64,000 nucleotides of DNA from Emcibacter sp048269205 (GTDB lineage: Bacteria > Pseudomonadota > Alphaproteobacteria > Sphingomonadales > Emcibacteraceae). The notes under the pieces are model-generated. The model had not been told where the DNA came from. It made no database searches and worked only from the letters and a program-made list of their open reading frames with translations. This document shows positions 52,849-63,500 of this stretch, one piece after another (the first letter of the stretch is position 1; every line of letters starts with the position of its first letter). Location of the stretch: the NCBI RefSeq assembly GCF_048269205.1, contig NZ_JBLXJC010000003.1, positions 1 through 64,000 of the forward strand, in the 5' to 3' direction. The position numbers and the translations under genes are program-made.

Positions 52849-53832
52849 ATGAAAACCAGAGTTGTCCTGACAGTCGATACCGAGCCGTCCATCGCGGGCG
52901 CCTTTGACAGGCCGGAAAGCGATACGCCGCTCCTGCATGAACCTGTCTGGGGTGAAGCTGATGGCGAGAGCCAGGCGCTGGGATTTATGATCCGCACACT
53001 ACAGGCCCACAATCTGGTGGCCACTTTTTTCGTGGAAACCACACATACTTCCTGTTTCTCCCCTTCCGTCATGGGTGAATACGTCAGACGCCTGACGTCT
53101 GCCGGCCAGGACGTCCAGCTTCACCTGCATCCGTCCTGGTGCTCTTTCCGGGAGGGCCGGCTTGGAGACGGGCCCAGGATATCAGATCACTGCAGTGAAC
53201 TGGGGGAAGACAAGCTTGCCGCCCTGATTCGGGAAGGGTGCGACATTATCGAAACCTGGACAGGCCGGCGTCCAACCGGCATGAGGACGGGAAACTTCTC
53301 CACTTCACTGAGCGTCTTCCGCGCCATGCGGCAAGCCGGACTGGACTATGCCTCCAACATCTGCACCGCCGTTTCCGCCCCCCCGGAAGAAGAACTCCGG
53401 GTGACCGGCGGCGTCTACCGCTTTGCCGGCATTACCGAACTGCCGGTGACATGCTTTTTCGACCTTGGCCCGGTCGGACGCGGCAGATTGCGGCCCATGC
53501 AGATTACCGCCCTGAGTGCAGCCGAACATATCGGCCTCCTGAATCAATGTCATGACAAGGGGATGGAAGTGGCCATGATCGTCACCCATCCCTTCGAGTT
53601 CATCAAGGTGGATAATTATCGCTATGAAAACATACGTGCGAACCGCCTGGTCCAGAAAAGACTTGAAAAGGTCTGCCGCTTCCTGGACGACAACAGGGAC
53701 AGGTTCGAGGTTGTCCCCCTGGCCGAAGCCGCCTCCAGGAGCATTGAAGCCCCTCCCGCCAAATTGCAGGGCAGTCCGCTGCTGTCCACGCTCCGGGCTG
53801 TGGAAAATTTCACAAATGACAGGTTCCTATGA
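52849..53832 (+). CDS. NodB-like polysaccharide deacetylase family protein
   Basis: 327 residues. VVLTVDTEPS gives the metal-binding aspartate pair of the NodB fold, VATFFVETTH is the second strand, and QLHLHPSW supplies the two histidines. The chain resembles WalW-type predicted deacetylases of polysaccharide clusters rather than peptidoglycan deacetylases. It has no signal peptide, so it probably acts in the cytoplasm on a precursor. It overlaps the ATP-grasp gene by four bases. Confidence 0.78.
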   Translation: MKTRVVLTVDTEPSIAGAFDRPESDTPLLHEPVWGEADGESQALGFMIRTLQAHNLVATFFVETTHTSCFSPSVMGEYVRRLTSAGQDVQLHLHPSWCSFREGRLGDGPRISDHCSELGEDKLAALIREGCDIIETWTGRRPTGMRTGNFSTSLSVFRAMRQAGLDYASNICTAVSAPPEEELRVTGGVYRFAGITELPVTCFFDLGPVGRGRLRPMQITALSAAEHIGLLNQCHDKGMEVAMIVTHPFEFIKVDNYRYENIRANRLVQKRLEKVCRFLDDNRDRFEVVPLAEAASRSIEAPPAKLQGSPLLSTLRAVENFTNDRFL

Positions 53833-55061
53833 CCGAAATACCCGACACCGTCATCCTTCTCGGCACCGACACCCCCATAGGGCTGGCCATTGTCAGGGAC
53901 CTGGGCAGACACGGCTTTAACACTGTCGGCATAGGCCACAGCGCCACGGCGCTGGCAAGCAGGTCCAGATATTGTACCCGTCACGAGGTACGGGCCGGTA
54001 AGAACGAAGTTCTCATTGAACAGATTGAAGAACTTGCCCGGCGCCATAACGCCCGCTTCCTGCTGGCCATCAGCGAAGGGGATTTGCTGACCATCAACCG
54101 TTTCCGGGACCGGCTGGAAAAGGTGATCACGCCATTGACCCCAACCAGCGACCGGCTGTCCCGGGTGCTCGACAAGACCGTATGTCAGGATCATGCCGAA
54201 AAGGCCGGAATCCGGGTGCCCGCCACCTGGAATTTCGACAATCTGGAACAGGCCCGGCGGGATGCACCAGGGCTCACCTACCCCCTAGTCCTGAAATGGG
54301 CCGACCCCAATCTGGTGGCCGGAAGACTGGAACAGGCCGGCCTGGAGCTGATCAAGACCGCCTATGCCCGCACGCCGGAAGACCTGATCGAACAGCTTGC
54401 CCCATACGAAGCCATTGGTGCCTATCCCATGGTGCAGGAATATTGTCCGGGCAAGGGCCTGGGACAAATGTTCCTGATGAAAGATGGTGAGGCCGTGCTG
54501 GAATTCCAGCACGAACGCCTGCATGAATGGCCGCCGGAAGGCGGCGTGTCCAGCCTCTGCAGAAGCCTTCCCCTCACAGAGCATGAGGGAGCCCGGGAAA
54601 AATCCCGCGCCTTACTGAAAGACCTGGACTGGACCGGCGTCGCCATGGTGGAATACAGGTATGACCCGGCGACCGGAACCTATTATTTCATGGAAATCAA
54701 TGGACGTTTCTGGGGCAGCCTGCCTCTCGCCATCGCCGCCGGTGCTCCCTTCGCCGCCGGCCTTGTCACCTGCTGCGGCAGGAATGAACCGGTCCAGGAC
54801 CAGGGTAAACCCTACGCCCTTCTCCAGTGCTGCTACTGGATTCCGGAAAGCAAACGGCTTTTGCGTCTTCTGATTGCCCGGCGCAGAATCAGGGATCCCT
54901 TTTACCGGCCGGATACCCTGAAGTCGCTTGCAGGATACCTGCTGGCCCCATTACGGCCGGATGTCTGCTATTATGTCTTCCAGTGGCGGGACAGCGGGCC
55001 GTTCTTTGCGGACCTTGCCAATATTCTGAAGAAAATCAGCAGCAATATCTTTCAGCGCTGA
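53829..55061 (+). CDS. ATP-grasp domain protein
   Basis: 410 residues. An N-terminal Rossmann-like part (VILLGTDTPIGLAIVRDL) is followed by an ATP-grasp domain from about residue 115 (KTVCQDHAEKAGIRVP, YPLVLKWADP, then MVQEYCPGKG). The Mg-binding FMEINGRFWGS lies near 288-298. Enzymes of this carbamoyl-phosphate-synthase-like group join a carboxylate to an amine or thiol. Coupling to a deacetylase suggests it adds an amino acid or similar group to a freed amino sugar; this is inference. Confidence 0.8.
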   Translation: MTEIPDTVILLGTDTPIGLAIVRDLGRHGFNTVGIGHSATALASRSRYCTRHEVRAGKNEVLIEQIEELARRHNARFLLAISEGDLLTINRFRDRLEKVITPLTPTSDRLSRVLDKTVCQDHAEKAGIRVPATWNFDNLEQARRDAPGLTYPLVLKWADPNLVAGRLEQAGLELIKTAYARTPEDLIEQLAPYEAIGAYPMVQEYCPGKGLGQMFLMKDGEAVLEFQHERLHEWPPEGGVSSLCRSLPLTEHEGAREKSRALLKDLDWTGVAMVEYRYDPATGTYYFMEINGRFWGSLPLAIAAGAPFAAGLVTCCGRNEPVQDQGKPYALLQCCYWIPESKRLLRLLIARRRIRDPFYRPDTLKSLAGYLLAPLRPDVCYYVFQWRDSGPFFADLANILKKISSNIFQR

Positions 55062-55069
55062 CGCTTCCG

Positions 55070-56710
55070 TCAACTTCCGGCGCGACTGGCCTCCAGCTCT
55101 TTCTTGAGTGCATCAAGGGCCATGTGGATGCGATTGAAACAGGAATTGAAATATTCCCGACTCAAACGATGCGGATCATACAAAAGGGCGAACCGTGGCC
55201 GGGCCCAGAGACCCAACAGGGCAATCTGCACATCATGGCCCTTGAGATGCGGGCTTAGCTTGCGGATGTGCCGGTCTTCCATTACCAGGAACAGATCGCC
55301 GTCCCTGATCTCGAAATCCTGGAGATCGGTCGCCGCATGGACATTGAGGTCCACATCAAAGTCACCCGCAACGTCCACCGCCGTGGGATAGGCTTCCATA
55401 CCGGTTCTGGTGGCAAGCCCCATGGATACCACCGGCAGTTCCGGGGAAAGTTTTTTCATAAGATGATGACCAAAGGGACTGCGGCAGATGTTTCCATGGC
55501 AGACAAAAACCAGCCTGCGAACCCGACCGGCATCAATCCGGCCGTACTTGCGATAGGGACCGAAACGCCACATAAAATTGGCAATCATCAGCCGGATCAA
55601 TCCGCGAATGGTGCCATGGCGGGTGTTAATCCAGTCATCAAGAAAATCGAATACGCCCTGTATCCAGCGCTTCCAGACATGTTTCTTGTTTTCTGTCACC
55701 AGGGCTACAAGATAAGTCGTGGTGACCGTCAGGGCAAGGATCAGCAAATAGGTGCCGATATCCGTGTTTTCCTGATAAAAGGCCGCATGGAAAAACAGCA
55801 GCAGCGGCTGATGCAGCAGATACAAAGTAAAAGTTGACCCGGCGATATTCCTGATCGGTTTTTCAACTCTGTCAAAGAGGGTGGTATGGGCATCACAGAG
55901 CCCGCGCACGGCGACAAAATGAGTGGCGACAACCAGGCCAAGATAATAGTCACTGATAAACTGCCGGCTGAAGGCCAGATCCCGGTGCCGGGTTTCTCCC
56001 ATCAGGCCTTCCAGAAAGTTCCAGCCCCATTTTCCGATATCGAAAGAGATGTAGGCCGCGATCCCGGCGATCGAGACAAAAAACAGAAAACCCGCCACAC
56101 CCGGACCGATCGCCCTCAACCAGGGCGCCTTGTAAATATAGACGCCCAGCCACCACAACGGCATGAGCAGAAGAATTTTCGGCCCGATCATCAGACAGAC
56201 CGCGGCAAAAAGAAGAAACCGCTTCCGGCCTTCGACAAATGCCAGAAAAGCAAAGCCGATATAGTACCAGACCTCGTAATTCAGGCTCCAGTAGGGGACA
56301 TTGCTGAACAGCTGAATGGAAAGTGTCCAGATTTCCCCGGTAAACAGCAGCGCGGCAAGAACGCGCACCGGCGCCAGGTCCCAGGCCTGATAGCCTTCCG
56401 GATAGGCTGCGGCATTCAATAGGCCAAACCCGACGAAATCAACCAGAGCCGTAATCAGGATTGCAGGTATCGCCACGGAATAAATCCGCGCCATGCGGGC
56501 GACAGCATATCCCTTCATGGTCTTTTCTTTGGTTTCTGCGGTAAATGCAATGACATAACCGGACAGGACAAAGAAAATGATGACCGCCTCATGGCCCAGG
56601 CTAAACAGGGTCATATGCGGATTATAGATCGAGCGCGAATGAAAAAGCAGAACCAGGAAAGCTGCGAAAAAACGCAGAAGATCCAGGTAAATGGAAAAGG
56701 AACGTGTCAT
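55070..56710 (-). CDS. Acyltransferase-3 fused to low-molecular-weight tyrosine phosphatase
   Basis: 546 residues. Residues about 5-350 form an acyltransferase-3/OafA-type membrane domain with around ten helices (LDLLRFFAAFLVLLFHSR with the conserved histidine, then FFVLSGYVIAF). After a linker, residues about 397-546 are a complete LMW phosphatase with CHGNICRS (Cys404, Arg410) and the late acid aspartate in LYDPHRLS. Such phosphatases usually reverse Wzc-type tyrosine kinases in polysaccharide export, and the acyltransferase adds O-acetyl or related groups to glycans. The fusion in one chain is unusual. It converges on the ATP-grasp gene, 8 bases apart. Confidence 0.88.
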   Translation of the reverse strand: MTRSFSIYLDLLRFFAAFLVLLFHSRSIYNPHMTLFSLGHEAVIIFFVLSGYVIAFTAETKEKTMKGYAVARMARIYSVAIPAILITALVDFVGFGLLNAAAYPEGYQAWDLAPVRVLAALLFTGEIWTLSIQLFSNVPYWSLNYEVWYYIGFAFLAFVEGRKRFLLFAAVCLMIGPKILLLMPLWWLGVYIYKAPWLRAIGPGVAGFLFFVSIAGIAAYISFDIGKWGWNFLEGLMGETRHRDLAFSRQFISDYYLGLVVATHFVAVRGLCDAHTTLFDRVEKPIRNIAGSTFTLYLLHQPLLLFFHAAFYQENTDIGTYLLILALTVTTTYLVALVTENKKHVWKRWIQGVFDFLDDWINTRHGTIRGLIRLMIANFMWRFGPYRKYGRIDAGRVRRLVFVCHGNICRSPFGHHLMKKLSPELPVVSMGLATRTGMEAYPTAVDVAGDFDVDLNVHAATDLQDFEIRDGDLFLVMEDRHIRKLSPHLKGHDVQIALLGLWARPRFALLYDPHRLSREYFNSCFNRIHMALDALKKELEASRAGS

Positions 56711-56870
56711 GTCTTTGGTGCTTGTTTCCGCTTATTGTTATCTGACCGTGTCTGGGTGGCACACTAGCCGATAAAAGCTAACTTAATCTTTACAGGCACC
56801 TTCACAAAGGAAAAAACACTAAACTGCGACTCCTGATGACCTTTACCCTCCAGACCCCGGGCTTCAGACC

Positions 56871-58928
56871 TCAAACCGCGACGGATGACAACGGCTTGGC
56901 GATCTCAAGAGGTAGATCAATCCAGAAACAGGACCCTTCTCCGAGGGTGCTTTCAAAACCGATTTCTCCGTTCATGGCCTCCACCAGGGACTTGGCAATG
57001 GACAGCCCGGCACCCGTACCTTCGATGCCGGATTGTTCCATACCGGCCCGGTTGAACGGCATGAAAACATTTCCGAACTGGCCGGGTGCAATCCCGATAC
57101 CGTCATCCCTGACACTGATGCGAACCTGGTCATGCCCCTTTTTCTCCACAGACAACCAGATATTGCCATTTTTATGGCCGTATTTCACAGCATTGGAGAC
57201 AAGGTTGACCAGAACCTGCTCCAGGCGGACCTTGTCAATCCTCACCTGGGCGACACCCCTGGGAATCTCGCTTAGATGAAGCTGAACGCGTTTTTTCCTG
57301 ATCAGGTGCTGAACCATGGGTATCATATCAAGAACCACCTCGCTCACATCACACTGCTGCAGGTCAAGATCCACGGCACCGGTCTCAATCCTCGACAGAT
57401 GGAGCAGGTCATTGATCAGTTTCAGAAGCAGGGCGGCCCCTTCGTGAATATGATCAACATATTCCCGCTGTTTGGGGTTGAGTTCACCGAACACCTGCAG
57501 TCGGAGGGTCTCGGCAAAACCGATCACCGCATTGAGGGGTGTGCGCAGCTCATGGCTCATGTAGGACAGAAATTCTGACTTGGCCTGGTTAGCCGCCTCT
57601 GCCGAAAGCTTTGATTCAATCAGATCCTTTTCCCGCGAGACGGCCAGCGCCGTTGCCTGAGATTTGATGCGCAGAATATACAGCAAAATGGCTACACTGA
57701 AACACAGAGCAACAAGCGCCCCGATCACGATATAGCGGAATGTTTCCTGTCCCTTGAGGGACAACCGCTGGATTTCATTGTCCCGCGTCAACAGTTCGAT
57801 CTGCTGCTGGCGTTCCTTAAGCTGGAATTCAGTTTCCAGCAGGGACAACGCCTTGACAATATTTTCGCTGGCAAGATTGTCCTCATATTGCAGCCGCAGG
57901 TCCTGATATTTAAGGGCATCTTTATAGTTTTGCCGTTCGCGGGCGAGTTTGGACATCAGACCGTATATCTTTGCCAGATTGATGACGTCATCGTTCTCTT
58001 CCGCTATTTTCATTGCCCGCGACCCGTAGTCTTCCGCCGCCTTCATATTGCCCTGTTCAAACTGCACCATGCCCAGGAAATGATAGGCCACGGTCTCCAG
58101 AGGCTCGAGACCGTTTCTTTGCGCCTCGCCAAGGGCGAAGCGGAGGTATTCTTCCGCCTTTTCATACTGGCCCGCATAATAGAGTACTTCGCCGGAATTC
58201 TCGAAGGTATAGGCCGTAGCAAGCTCATTACCCATTTTTTTGGCCAACTGGCGGGCCTGGTCGAGATAGTTTATGGCTTTTGATGCGGTACCGTTTTCAA
58301 CATGCGTGAACCCCAGGTTATTCAGCGCCCTTGTATAAAGAAAAATATCCTTTTCCGGATCCAGAAGTCTGAGCGCATTTTCATATTCTGCAATCGCCTT
58401 GTCATACAGCTTGGCGCCAACAAACAGGCCGGCAAGATTGAGATTGGTCGCCGCGACCCCTCTCTGGTCCCCGGCCCGGCTGTATTTCTCGTACGCCCGC
58501 TGATATGCCCGCATGGCTTCAGGCAATTGTCCCAGTGCTTCCAGGCACCGGCCTATATTGTCGTTAAGATATGCCACAAGGCCGTCAGGAACCTCGCCTT
58601 CCCCCGCAATATCGAGGGCACGGTTACCAACTGCCATGGATTGCCTGAAATTACCGACCCTGTAATGGGCTCCCGCTTCCAGACTCATCAATTCCACCTG
58701 CTGCCGTTGCGTCAATAATCCGGCATTCTCGTCCAGAAGATTTTGCACTCTCTGCAGGGCCTGCCGCGGGTCGGAGTCAACCTGCTCCCGGACCGACGCC
58801 AGGATCGCCGGTGTCAGTATTTCTGTCTCCGGGCCACGAACCACATCGCCGGCCCACAGAAAGCCGGGAGACATTACCGAATAAATCAGAACAATAACTA
58901 CCTTACCAAGAGGCCTAAGCATCTGCAT
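56871..58928 (-). CDS. TPR-repeat sensor histidine kinase
   Basis: 685 residues. A signal sequence (VIVLIYSVMSPGFLWAGD) is followed by about six or seven TPR-like repeats (roughly 50-390) in the periplasm, a coiled segment, one membrane helix (FRYIVIGALVALCFSVAILLYIL), then HisKA with SHELRTPLNA (His459) and HATPase (NLVSNAVKYG, DDGIGIAPGQFG, GTGAGLSIAKS). TPRs suggest sensing through a protein partner or envelope complex. No response regulator is adjacent. Confidence 0.88.
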   Translation of the reverse strand: MQMLRPLGKVVIVLIYSVMSPGFLWAGDVVRGPETEILTPAILASVREQVDSDPRQALQRVQNLLDENAGLLTQRQQVELMSLEAGAHYRVGNFRQSMAVGNRALDIAGEGEVPDGLVAYLNDNIGRCLEALGQLPEAMRAYQRAYEKYSRAGDQRGVAATNLNLAGLFVGAKLYDKAIAEYENALRLLDPEKDIFLYTRALNNLGFTHVENGTASKAINYLDQARQLAKKMGNELATAYTFENSGEVLYYAGQYEKAEEYLRFALGEAQRNGLEPLETVAYHFLGMVQFEQGNMKAAEDYGSRAMKIAEENDDVINLAKIYGLMSKLARERQNYKDALKYQDLRLQYEDNLASENIVKALSLLETEFQLKERQQQIELLTRDNEIQRLSLKGQETFRYIVIGALVALCFSVAILLYILRIKSQATALAVSREKDLIESKLSAEAANQAKSEFLSYMSHELRTPLNAVIGFAETLRLQVFGELNPKQREYVDHIHEGAALLLKLINDLLHLSRIETGAVDLDLQQCDVSEVVLDMIPMVQHLIRKKRVQLHLSEIPRGVAQVRIDKVRLEQVLVNLVSNAVKYGHKNGNIWLSVEKKGHDQVRISVRDDGIGIAPGQFGNVFMPFNRAGMEQSGIEGTGAGLSIAKSLVEAMNGEIGFESTLGEGSCFWIDLPLEIAKPLSSVAV

Positions 58929-59134
58929 ATACCGTCCGAATCTTTTTATTTTTTGTTAATTATTCGAAATATCTAACATTCTATCTTCAAATTAGGCCTA
59001 AATAAAGCATTCTCTCTTCCGGACGACCAATAGCGGCAGGGGAATAGGCTATACTCCCCTGTTGTTTTGGCATGGCTTTATGGGTAAATGAGCGCCGTTG
59101 TTACGCCCCGTCACATAAATATACTTTCCGAAAA

Positions 59135-59668
59135 TTACATTCCCGGCGGCGCATGACCCGTACCGCCTCCGGGCGGCCGGCCACCGCCCTGACGACCGGG
59201 ACCACCCCTGGCTTTCAGGCTTTCGCCGAGCTCCTTGTCGGTTACTATGCAGTCTCCATCCAGATCCATTCCTGCAAACCGGTCATCCCGGCGGGTCTCA
59301 AATTCTTCCCTGGACAGCAGGCCGTCCTGACTACGATCATAAAGCGCAAGATGATCCCGGGCATAGGCCGGATGACTCCATGACGCCTGGCTGAATTCTT
59401 CCAGATCCAGAAACCCGTCGTCATTCACATCACTTTCAGCAAACAATTTGTCCTGCTTTAGTTTTACATCCTCGCAGGTAATCCGGCCGTCTCTGTCGGT
59501 ATCAAGCCTTTCCTTCATCGCCTCCAGCATTGTCTCTTTGTTCCCGGGGCCGGAGCCCGGGCCGTAGGCCCGCTTCGGGGCGCAGGATGTCACGATCACC
59601 GCCGCCATGAACAGGAAAAAAACAGAAGAAAGGCGAAAGCCGCCCGATCCGATAACTAAAACTCTCAT
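59135..59668 (-). CDS. EF-hand calcium-binding lipoprotein
   Basis: 177 residues from the ATG at 59668. Four EF-hand-type loops follow one another: DTDRDGRITCED, DVNDDGFLDLEE, DRSQDGLLSREE and DLDGDCIVTDKE, the last with a cysteine in the loop. The N-terminus has a hydrophobic signal and the segment VIVTSCAPK, a possible lipobox. The C-terminus is a glycine-proline-rich tail. It may be a periplasmic calcium sensor; partners are unknown. An upstream in-frame ATG at 59806 exists but lacks a ribosome site. Confidence 0.75.
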   Translation of the reverse strand: MRVLVIGSGGFRLSSVFFLFMAAVIVTSCAPKRAYGPGSGPGNKETMLEAMKERLDTDRDGRITCEDVKLKQDKLFAESDVNDDGFLDLEEFSQASWSHPAYARDHLALYDRSQDGLLSREEFETRRDDRFAGMDLDGDCIVTDKELGESLKARGGPGRQGGGRPPGGGTGHAPPGM

Positions 59669-60215
59669 TGCATAAAACTCGCTCAACTTCTCCTGCCCCA
59701 GTGATGATACGCTGAACCGGGCCGAAGCCGACGAATTTTGCGGACAAAACATAATGAACAGACCTGCAAACCAATTTTTTCCACCTAAAAAGGTCTTATC
59801 AAGCAACTTTGCCGCAAAAATACGGAATATTCTTCAGATACTCTTACAAGAGATCCAGCCCATCAAGCGCCTGTGAGCTAAACAGTTCTTGGCTTTCAGG
59901 TTTTATTAATCAATCTTTCAGTGCATCTATTGTTGCGGAGTACGGAAGAATATGCGGATACATATCCCTTTGATTCGGAAGGGATTAACAAAATATCAGA
60001 TTGTATAAAATCTTTGCAATAATATTGCGCCAGGCACATTTTACGGGAAAAAAGATACAAAAAAGCACCACTGTTGCATTTTAGCTACAGCACTGGACTT
60101 TATCGAACATTTGTTTGAAATAAAAATATCAAACAGAATATTATTCTTCAAAAACCACTTTAATAAAAATTTAACTCTATGAATTTTGATTTTCTGCCGG
60201 TTCGGCCGGCCATAT

Positions 60216-60230
60216 TGTATAAAATATACA
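60216..60230. promoter_or_regulatory. TGTATA/TATACA dyad
   Basis: A perfect 6-bp inverted repeat with AAA in the centre inside the receptor leader. It could be an operator or contain a -10-like hexamer; there is no direct evidence for either. Confidence 0.35.
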
Positions 60231-60340
60231 GTGCCGGCGGGCCCAAAATATTTGACCGGTATTCTGACTGGTGTTAGCGTCAACTTGTTACCAACATGTT
60301 TCACTGTGTGGCCCAAAAGGGGAATCTTTAGGGAAGAAAC

Positions 60341-60427
60341 ATGAAGGTAATGCACACCAATAAACAAAAACGAATGGTGGAACGATTGACCGAATATAAA
60401 AGGAGGACTCTCAACTATTTTTCTTGA
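60341..60427 (+). CDS. Short upstream ORF, possible leader peptide
   Basis: 28 codons from ATG 60341 to TGA 60427, preceded by AGGGAAGAA with good spacing. The predicted peptide begins MKVMHTNKQKRM and is basic. It ends 104 bases before the receptor start and lies inside the arms of a perfect 11-bp inverted repeat, so translation of it could affect which RNA fold forms. It is too short to judge by composition alone. Confidence 0.4.
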   Translation: MKVMHTNKQKRMVERLTEYKRRTLNYFS

Positions 60428-60475
60428 TTACTTAAGGACCCGAGTGTGTGGAATGGGTCTGCTTTTGGTGTGCAT
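60350..60475 (+). repeat. Long-range inverted repeat in the receptor leader
   Basis: ATGCACACCAA (60350-60360) and TTGGTGTGCAT (60465-60475) are exact complements, 104 bases apart. The left arm lies within the short upstream ORF, the right arm about 57 bases before the receptor start. Confidence 0.6.
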
Positions 60476-60531
60476 CAACGAATAGAAAAATAGCCACCAG
60501 GCTTTTATTAACTTCTACGGAGGAAAATATC

Positions 60532-63500
60532 ATGAAGAGCGATTTCTCATCGCGTCTCAAATATGGTGTATCTGCAATCGCAGTCGCCTCTACTCTGTCC
60601 ATGATCGCCCAGACATCACAGGCGCAGGAAGCTGCAGCCGAAGAAGAAATGATGTTCGAAGAAGTGGTTGTGACAGGTTCACGTATTAAACGCAAAGACA
60701 TCGAAAGCGTCAGCCCGCTGGCAATTACCGACGCTACAGAAATTAAATATAGTGGTCATACCCGCATCGAGGACATGATGAACAGCATGCCTCAGCTGGA
60801 AGCCAGCCAGACAGGCTTCCTGTCCAATGGTGCGACCGGTACAGCAACGCTGGACCTTCGCGGTATGGGTACAGAGCGCACAGTTGTTCTGATCAACGGC
60901 CGCCGCATGCAGCCCGGCGGACTCGCCACCAACGCTGCCGACATCAACCAGATTCCGGCCGGACTGGTAGAACGGGTAGAAATTCTTACCGGTGGTGCAT
61001 CCTCTACATACGGTGCTGACGCCGTTGCCGGTGTTGTGAACTTTGTGATGGACAAAAACTTCGAAGGCGTCAAAATTACTGCCGGGGTTTCCGCCTATCA
61101 GCACAACAACAATAATGCCTATATCCAGGGTCTGATGGATGACAGTAACTTTGAATATCCGACGGGCAGCAGCGGACTTGATGGCGAACAGTACAACATT
61201 GATTTTGCGATCGGCAGCTCCTTTGACGATGACAAAGGTCATGTAACGGTTTACGGAAACTGGCGGAAAGTTAAAGAGCTTCGCCAGAAATCACGTGACT
61301 ATTCCTCATGCGCGCTGAATGGTTCCGGCACATCATGTGGCGGTTCAGCGAATGCGGTGTCTCCCAACTTCGATATCTATCCCGTTGACCCCCTCACCGG
61401 CAATACAGTCTATGCATTCGACAGATATACTCAGAAAGACTTTGATGACGGCATCATCACAGACGAAGATGATATCGGCGAGCTGATTGTTGGCGGTGAC
61501 GGTTTCTACTCTTATACCTCTGAAGACGTTCGCTACCCTGTTCCGTGGGCGAATGATACTTTTGCCAACCGCTTTGACTCACTGGGTGCAGACGGCTCTC
61601 TCACAGAATTTGATGGCAGCAACATCTACAACTATGCGCCAATCAACCACTTCCAGCGTCCTGATGAACGCTGGTCAGGCGGAGCCTTCATCAACTATGA
61701 GATCAATGATCATATCAAGCCCTATGCTGAAGTCATGTTCATGCGGGATACAACTAAAGCCCAGATCGCGGAAAGCGGAACCTTCTTTGATGAAGAATAT
61801 ACCATCAGCTGTTCCAGCCCCCTCCTGAGCACCGCCCAGCAAACCGATCTTTGCGGCACATATGGCCTGGCCCCAACTGATGACCTTGCCATCTATGTCG
61901 GTAAGCGTAACGTAGAAGGCGGACCGCGTCAGGACAACCTTACTCACAGCTCCTTCCGCATCGTCGTAGGTACTGAGGGTGAGATTTCCGATAGCTGGAC
62001 ATATGATGCATCCTTCACGTATGGCTCAACAAGCAGCCAGTCGGTCTATAAAAACGACTTTTATGCACCGAACATCGCCAATGCTCTCGATGTAGATCTG
62101 GATGGCGATGGCAATTTGCAGTGCGCCAGCGCAGAAGCAAGAGCCGGCGGTTGTCTGCCTTATCTGGTCTTCACTCCGGGCGGAGTAACTGCTGAACAGG
62201 CTAACTACCTGACAGCGACAGGTATTGCGACCGGTGAAACGGCACAGTACATCGCCAACGCCTATGTAACAGGTGATTTGCCCTTGACCATTCCGATGGC
62301 AAGCGATCCTCTGCAGATGGTTCTCGGGGTTGAATACCGCAAGGAAACCTTCATTCGCGACAGTGACCAGCTCTTTGAAGAAGGTCTGCTGCTCGGTCAG
62401 GGTGGAGCAACCGCTTCTGTTGACGGCCAGTATGATGTGAAGGAAATCTTTGGTGAAGCCTTTGTACCGATTGTACAGGACAAGGAATTCGCCGAAGATC
62501 TTTCCATGGAGCTGGGCCTGCGTCTTTCCGACTATAGTTCAGTCGGCAGTGCAACGACGTACAAAATTGGTTTGAACTGGAAACCGATTAATGAAGTCAA
62601 GTTCCGCGGCAGCTACAACCGTGCGGTTCGTGCCCCGAACTCACTCGAGCTGTTCGTACCCCAGACTGAAGGTCTGTGGGCAGGTACGGATCCGTGCTCC
62701 GGAGCCACACCGGATCTCACAGCTGCACAGTGTGCAAACACCGGTGTTTCAGCTGCTCAGTACGGTAATATCGGTGAAAGTCCTGCCAGCCAGTACAACT
62801 CCATTGACGGGGGCAACCCTGATCTTGAGGCAGAAACTGCTGACACCTGGACCTTCGGGGTCGTGGCAACACCTCTTGACGGACTTGTCATGAGTGTTGA
62901 CTACTGGGATATCAAAGTTGAAGGCCTGATTGACAGCGTTGACTCTGAACTGGCTGTGGAACAGTGCGGACTTACAGGGGATGCAGTGTTCTGTGACCTG
63001 GTCAACCGCGCGCCAAATGGCAGCCTCTGGCTCGGCAAGGCAGGGTATGTCACTGCCACAGACCAGAACCTTGGTTTCTCTCACCAGCAGGGTATTGATG
63101 TGGTCGTAGACTATGAGATTGAAGGTTTGGACGGTATGTTCAACATTGATCTCGTAGGTACATACCTCATCAAGAAATTCACTCAGGAGATTCCGGGATT
63201 TGCTCCTTCAGAATACGACTGTAAAGGCGCAATCAGCACTCAGTGTTTCCCTTCTCCGAAGTGGCGGCATAGTCTGCGTGTTGGTTACATCTCAGATAGC
63301 TTCTGGACGGCATCCGTTAAATGGCGTTATTTCGGTAGTGTGACTAACCTAGATCCGACAGCTTCAGAGCTGAACTCTGAAATCGGAGCTCAGAGCTACT
63401 TTGACCTGACAGCTAACTTTGTCGCAAATGAAAATATTGATATCACCGTTGGCGTGAACAATATTTTCGACAAAGAGCCGCCGCTGGTCGGAGGCGATCT

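Larger units (their letters stand above)
59669..60531. promoter_or_regulatory. Long AT-rich leader of the TonB-dependent receptor
   Basis: About 860 bases with no large gene. The right part holds a TGTATA/TATACA dyad (60216-60230), a 28-codon ORF with its own ribosome site (60341-60427) and an 11-bp long-range inverted repeat (60350-60360 with 60465-60475). Together these suggest transcript-level or leader-peptide control of the receptor gene. Confidence 0.5.
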
